This document shows, piece by piece, positions 6,219 to 8,894 of a stretch of DNA of 8,894 bases. A program made the position numbers and the translations under genes. The stretch's first letter is position 1, and each line of letters starts with the position of its first letter. The notes below the pieces were generated by a model. That model was not told the origin of the DNA, did not search any database, and was given only the letters and a program-made list of their open reading frames with translations. Origin of the DNA: an uncultured Chloroflexota bacterium (GTDB taxonomy: Bacteria; Chloroflexota; Anaerolineae; Caldilineales; Caldilineaceae); contig CAIOHJ010000081.1 of the NCBI GenBank assembly GCA_903858085.1, forward strand, positions 1-8,894, given 5' to 3'.

Positions 6219-7685
6219 TCAGTTGCGTGCCATGCGGTCGACCAGGCGGCCAGCCGAGTCAAAGATTTCGACCTGCAAGGGCATCTGCCCGACCGCGTGG
6301 GTAGAACAGCTGAGGCAGGGGTCATAGAGGCGGATGCCGTGCTCGATGCGGTTGAGGATGCCCTCGGTCACCTTCCCTCCCTGGATGTGGTGTTGGGCGA
6401 TCTGTTTGACGGTGCGGTTCATGGCCAGGTTGTTCTGGCCGGTGGCGATGATCAGGTTTACCCGCTGTAAAATCCCGTTGCTGTCGACCTGGTACTCGTG
6501 AAAGAGGGTACCGCGCGGGGCCTCGCTGACGCCGACGCCGACCAGGTGGTTGACTTCAGCGTGGGCGCGGATGCGTGGGTCGGTGATGGCGGGGTCGTCG
6601 AGCGTTTCGGCGATGCGTTCCAGCGAGTAGAGGATCTCGATCAGGCGGGCGTAGTGGGAATGGAAGCTGTTGGAGACCGGGCGGCCGCGCGGGGCGAGTC
6701 GGCGGAACTCGCGCAGCTCGGCTTCGGCGCGTGCGGTGCCGGCGAAATCGCAGACATTGAGCCGGGCCAGCGGGCCGACGCGGTACATGCCGGCGGCATA
6801 CTGGGTTTCGGCGGCCCCCCCGTGGGCGGCGCGTGTGGCTGCGGGCCGGTAGAAAGGGAACTTGAGGTAGCTCCAGGGTTCGACGGCTTCGCCGATAATT
6901 TCACGGTAGCGGGAGAGGGGGAGCCCGGGTTCCAGGACAGTGCCGTCGCTGTCTATGACGCGCAGCAGCCCGTCGTAATGTTCCAGCCCCCCTTCTGGGG
7001 TGACCAGGCCCAGGTAGAGGCTGGGGAAGTTGCCGTACAGGGCTTCTTCGTCGCGGTAGGTGTCTGCTGTGCTGCGCAGCAGATCCAGCGCCTGTTCGGT
7101 GATCGCCAGGGCTTCGGGCAGCATCTGCTGGATCTGGCTGCGGCTCTCTTGGCTGAGGGGGTCGCGCACCCCGCCTGGGACGGTCCAGGCAGGGTGCACG
7201 CTGCGTCCGCCGAGCAGTTCGATGACCTTCTGGCCAAAACTGCGCAGACGGATGCCGTTGCGTGCTACGTCGGGGTAGCGGTCGATCAGCCCCATGAGGT
7301 TGCGTCTGGCCGGGTCGCTTTCCATGCCCAGCAGCAGATCGGGGGCACTGAGGTGGAAAAAGCTGAGGGCATGGCTCTGGACGAGCTGGGCCCAGTTCAT
7401 CACTCGGCGCAGACGGGCGGCGGTGGGGGGGATGGCGACACCCAAGATGGCATCGCCGGCTTTGGCGGAGGCCATCAGGTGGCTGACTGGGCAGATGCCG
7501 CAGATACGGGCGGTGATGCCGGGCATTTCCCAGAAGCTGCGCCCTTCGCAGAATTTTTCGAAGCCGCGGAATTCGGTGACATGGAAGCGGGCGTCCTCGA
7601 CCTGGCCCTGGTCGTCCAGGTGGAGGGTGATCTTGGCATGGCCTTCGATGCGGGTGACAGGGTCGATCACAATCGTTTTGGACAT
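6219..7685 (-). CDS. hoxH: Bidirectional NAD(P)-linked [NiFe] hydrogenase large subunit HoxH
   Basis: A 488-aa catalytic subunit of a group 3d hydrogenase, which interconverts H2 with protons and electrons for NAD(P). The N-terminus reads IDPVTRIEGHAKI; the first nickel motif is RICGICPVSH with Cys62 and Cys65; FCEGRSFWEMP is typical of Hox enzymes. The second nickel motif, DPCLSCSTH, has Cys457 and Cys460, with the protease site expected after His463, leaving a 25-residue tail to be cut off. Two ATGs stand side by side (7688 and 7685); the second is chosen because GGAG lies 7 nt upstream. The frame is open further to 7811, but that part overlaps hoxY and is unlike HoxH. It starts 13 bp after hoxY ends and abuts the maturation protease. 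Confidence 0.96.
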   Translation of the reverse strand: MSKTIVIDPVTRIEGHAKITLHLDDQGQVEDARFHVTEFRGFEKFCEGRSFWEMPGITARICGICPVSHLMASAKAGDAILGVAIPPTAARLRRVMNWAQLVQSHALSFFHLSAPDLLLGMESDPARRNLMGLIDRYPDVARNGIRLRSFGQKVIELLGGRSVHPAWTVPGGVRDPLSQESRSQIQQMLPEALAITEQALDLLRSTADTYRDEEALYGNFPSLYLGLVTPEGGLEHYDGLLRVIDSDGTVLEPGLPLSRYREIIGEAVEPWSYLKFPFYRPAATRAAHGGAAETQYAAGMYRVGPLARLNVCDFAGTARAEAELREFRRLAPRGRPVSNSFHSHYARLIEILYSLERIAETLDDPAITDPRIRAHAEVNHLVGVGVSEAPRGTLFHEYQVDSNGILQRVNLIIATGQNNLAMNRTVKQIAQHHIQGGKVTEGILNRIEHGIRLYDPCLSCSTHAVGQMPLQVEIFDSAGRLVDRMARN

Positions 7686-7698
7686 CATGCAGCTCCGA

Positions 7699-8232
7699 TC
7701 AACCAAAAGTTCGTCTGGCGGGTTCGAGGAGGATGGGTTCGTCTGCCAGCAGGGCGCTGACGGCGGCCCAGATCCGTTCGGCGTCGGGGGGGCAGCCGGG
7801 CAGGAAGGCATCGACCTGGATCACCTGGTGGAGGGGGAGCACCTTGGGCAGCAGGCGGGGCAGAATCTCTCCGCCGCCGGCGGGGTGGCGGCCTGGTCCT
7901 TCCTGGTAGACTGCGGTGAGCAGGTCGTCGACCCCGAGGGTGTTGCGCAGGCTGGGCACATTGCCGGTGACAGCGCAGTCGCCGAAACTGACCACCCGTC
8001 GGCTGCGGGCGCGAATCTGCTGGGCCAGGCGGAGGTTGTCCAGGTTGGCCACAGCCCCTTCCACCAGGGTGACGTCGACCCCTTCGGGGAACTCTTTGAC
8101 GTCGGCGATCGGGCTGTAGACGAGCTCAATTTTATTGGCCAGCTCGAGCAGCTTTTCGTCCAGATCCAGAAAGCTCATGTGGCAGCCTGAGCAGCCGCCG
8201 AGCCAGGCAGTTGCAAATTTGATTTTGTTCAT
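7699..8232 (-). CDS. hoxY: Bidirectional [NiFe] hydrogenase small subunit HoxY
   Basis: A 177-aa soluble small subunit, short as usual for Hox enzymes, carrying only the proximal [4Fe-4S] cluster. Its four ligands appear as Cys14 and Cys17 (WLGGCSGCHMS), Cys86 (SFGDCAVTGNVP) and Cys147 (LPGCPPD). There is no twin-arginine signal, consistent with a cytoplasmic enzyme. It passes electrons from the HoxH nickel site to HoxU. The ATG at 8232 lies 6 bp past the hoxU stop, with a modest GTAGG-type ribosome site, and the gene is followed by hoxH. Confidence 0.95.
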   Translation of the reverse strand: MNKIKFATAWLGGCSGCHMSFLDLDEKLLELANKIELVYSPIADVKEFPEGVDVTLVEGAVANLDNLRLAQQIRARSRRVVSFGDCAVTGNVPSLRNTLGVDDLLTAVYQEGPGRHPAGGGEILPRLLPKVLPLHQVIQVDAFLPGCPPDAERIWAAVSALLADEPILLEPARRTFG

Positions 8233-8238
8233 TGTGGC

Positions 8239-8894
8239 CTACTTCCCATTTTTTTCATAGGACCAGACTTTCTTCTCGCGGCCGTCGAGGATCCAACGCA
8301 GGAAATTGTGTTGTTTTTCCATCTCGGCGACGGTCGAGCCTTTGGTGAAGAGGGCGCCAGTTGGGCAGACCTGGACACATTTGCCGCATGAGGTGCAGCT
8401 TTGGCTGGAGCCCCAGGGTTGGTTGAGGTCGATGATCACACGGCTGTTGGTCCCGCGCCCCATCACATCCCAGACATGGGCGCCTTCGATCTCGTCGCAG
8501 ACCCGCACACAGCGGCTGCAGAGGATGCAGCGGTTGTGGTCGAGGGCGAAGCGGTCGTGGCTGGCGTCCAGGCTGAGCTCTGGGTGGAGATACTCATAGC
8601 GCACGTGGTCCACCCCCAGTTTGGCAGCTTCCCACTGCAGCTCGCAGTTGCCGTTCATCACACAGACGGCGCAGACATGGTTGCGTTCGGAGAAGAGCAG
8701 CTCCAGGATCATCTTGCGGTACTTGACCAGCCGTTCGCTGTGGGTATGGACGGCCATCCCTTCCTGGACCTGGGTGACACAGGCGGCTTGCAGCTTTGGG
8801 CTGCCGGCGAGCTCGACCATGCAGAGTCGGCAGCCGCCCCGCTCGCTGAGCCCGTCGAGGTGACAGAGGGTGGGGATATCCACTCCGCGTTCGC
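8239..8894 (-). CDS. hoxU: Hox hydrogenase diaphorase subunit HoxU (iron-sulfur protein), 5'-truncated by window edge
   Basis: The frame stays open to the right edge; 217 full codons are present and probably about 25-30 N-terminal residues are missing. HoxU relays electrons from HoxYH to the NAD(P)-reducing HoxF and is related to the N-terminal part of NuoG. Counting from the GTG at 8883 as residue 1, visible clusters are a plant-type [2Fe-2S] site (Cys7, Cys18, Cys21, Cys35), a His-Cys3 [4Fe-4S] site (His69, Cys71, Cys74, Cys80 in NHVCAVCVMNGNCELQ), and two ferredoxin-like [4Fe-4S] sites (Cys119/122/125/129 and Cys163/166/169/173). The GTG at 8883 is not the start, because coding sequence (ERG) continues upstream of it. 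hoxF, and perhaps hoxE, would be expected just beyond the window. Confidence 0.94.
   Translation of the reverse strand, partial: ERGVDIPTLCHLDGLSERGGCRLCMVELAGSPKLQAACVTQVQEGMAVHTHSERLVKYRKMILELLFSERNHVCAVCVMNGNCELQWEAAKLGVDHVRYEYLHPELSLDASHDRFALDHNRCILCSRCVRVCDEIEGAHVWDVMGRGTNSRVIIDLNQPWGSSQSCTSCGKCVQVCPTGALFTKGSTVAEMEKQHNFLRWILDGREKKVWSYEKNGK

Noticed and set aside
6498..7760. Long plus-strand open frame (420 codons) opposite hoxH
   Set aside because: Shadow of the hydrogenase large subunit gene, low-complexity composition, no domain or convincing ribosome site.
7686..7811. Extension of hoxH upstream to 7811
   Set aside because: The added residues are Pro/Ser-rich, overlap the end of hoxY, and lack similarity to HoxH; the double ATG at 7685/7688 with GGAG upstream is the natural start.

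Overview
This is a GC-rich bacterial window holding nine genes, eight of them on the minus strand in one continuous array. Reading that array in transcription order (right to left) gives hoxU (cut by the right edge), hoxY, hoxH, a [NiFe]-hydrogenase maturation protease (hoxW-like), a divergent SCO-like protein, a canonical SCO1/SenC copper chaperone, and a three-gene ba3-type (B-family) cytochrome c oxidase: subunit IIa (39 aa), subunit II (CuA) and subunit I. A plus-strand GH13 (alpha-amylase clan) gene, cut by the left edge, converges on the oxidase. The 213-bp gap between the two 3' ends carries palindromic repeats.

The organism is a bacterium with both an NAD(P)-linked bidirectional group 3d (Hox) hydrogenase and a B-type oxidase closely resembling Thermus ba3. 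The combination, the GC content and the dispersed palindromes would suit a (thermophilic) Chloroflexota member. That is an inference from general knowledge, with low confidence, because no taxonomic marker is present.

Layout. 2-1504 (+): GH13 enzyme with the Asp/Glu/Asp catalytic triad but an atypical conserved region I. 1505-1717: convergent intergenic region with a perfect 14-bp-arm palindrome, a degenerate second copy, and smaller hairpins. 1718-4171 (-): oxidase genes cbaD-cbaB-cbaA, tightly spaced; the cbaD/cbaB junction lies in a 12-bp tandem triplication. 4172-4274: leader with an inverted repeat. 4275-5659 (-): two SCO-family genes. 5660-5724: AT-rich patch with a plausible sigma-70-type promoter overlapping the end of hoxW. 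5697-8894 (-): hoxW, hoxH, hoxY, hoxU, with small gaps or directly abutting codons.

How it fits together: HoxYH splits H2 and passes electrons through HoxU (with HoxF, presumably further upstream outside the window) to NAD(P). HoxW trims the HoxH C-terminus after Ni insertion. The SCO proteins serve copper/thiol chemistry for CuA assembly on subunit II, and the ba3 oxidase reduces O2. The co-directional arrangement suggests coupling of H2 oxidation to aerobic respiration, but the internal promoter suggests the two halves can be expressed separately. I see no wholly new system. The most notable points are a six-residue insertion inside the CuA ligand loop, an SCO paralogue lacking the copper-ligand His, the tandem repeat at the cbaB start, and the modified GH13 region I.
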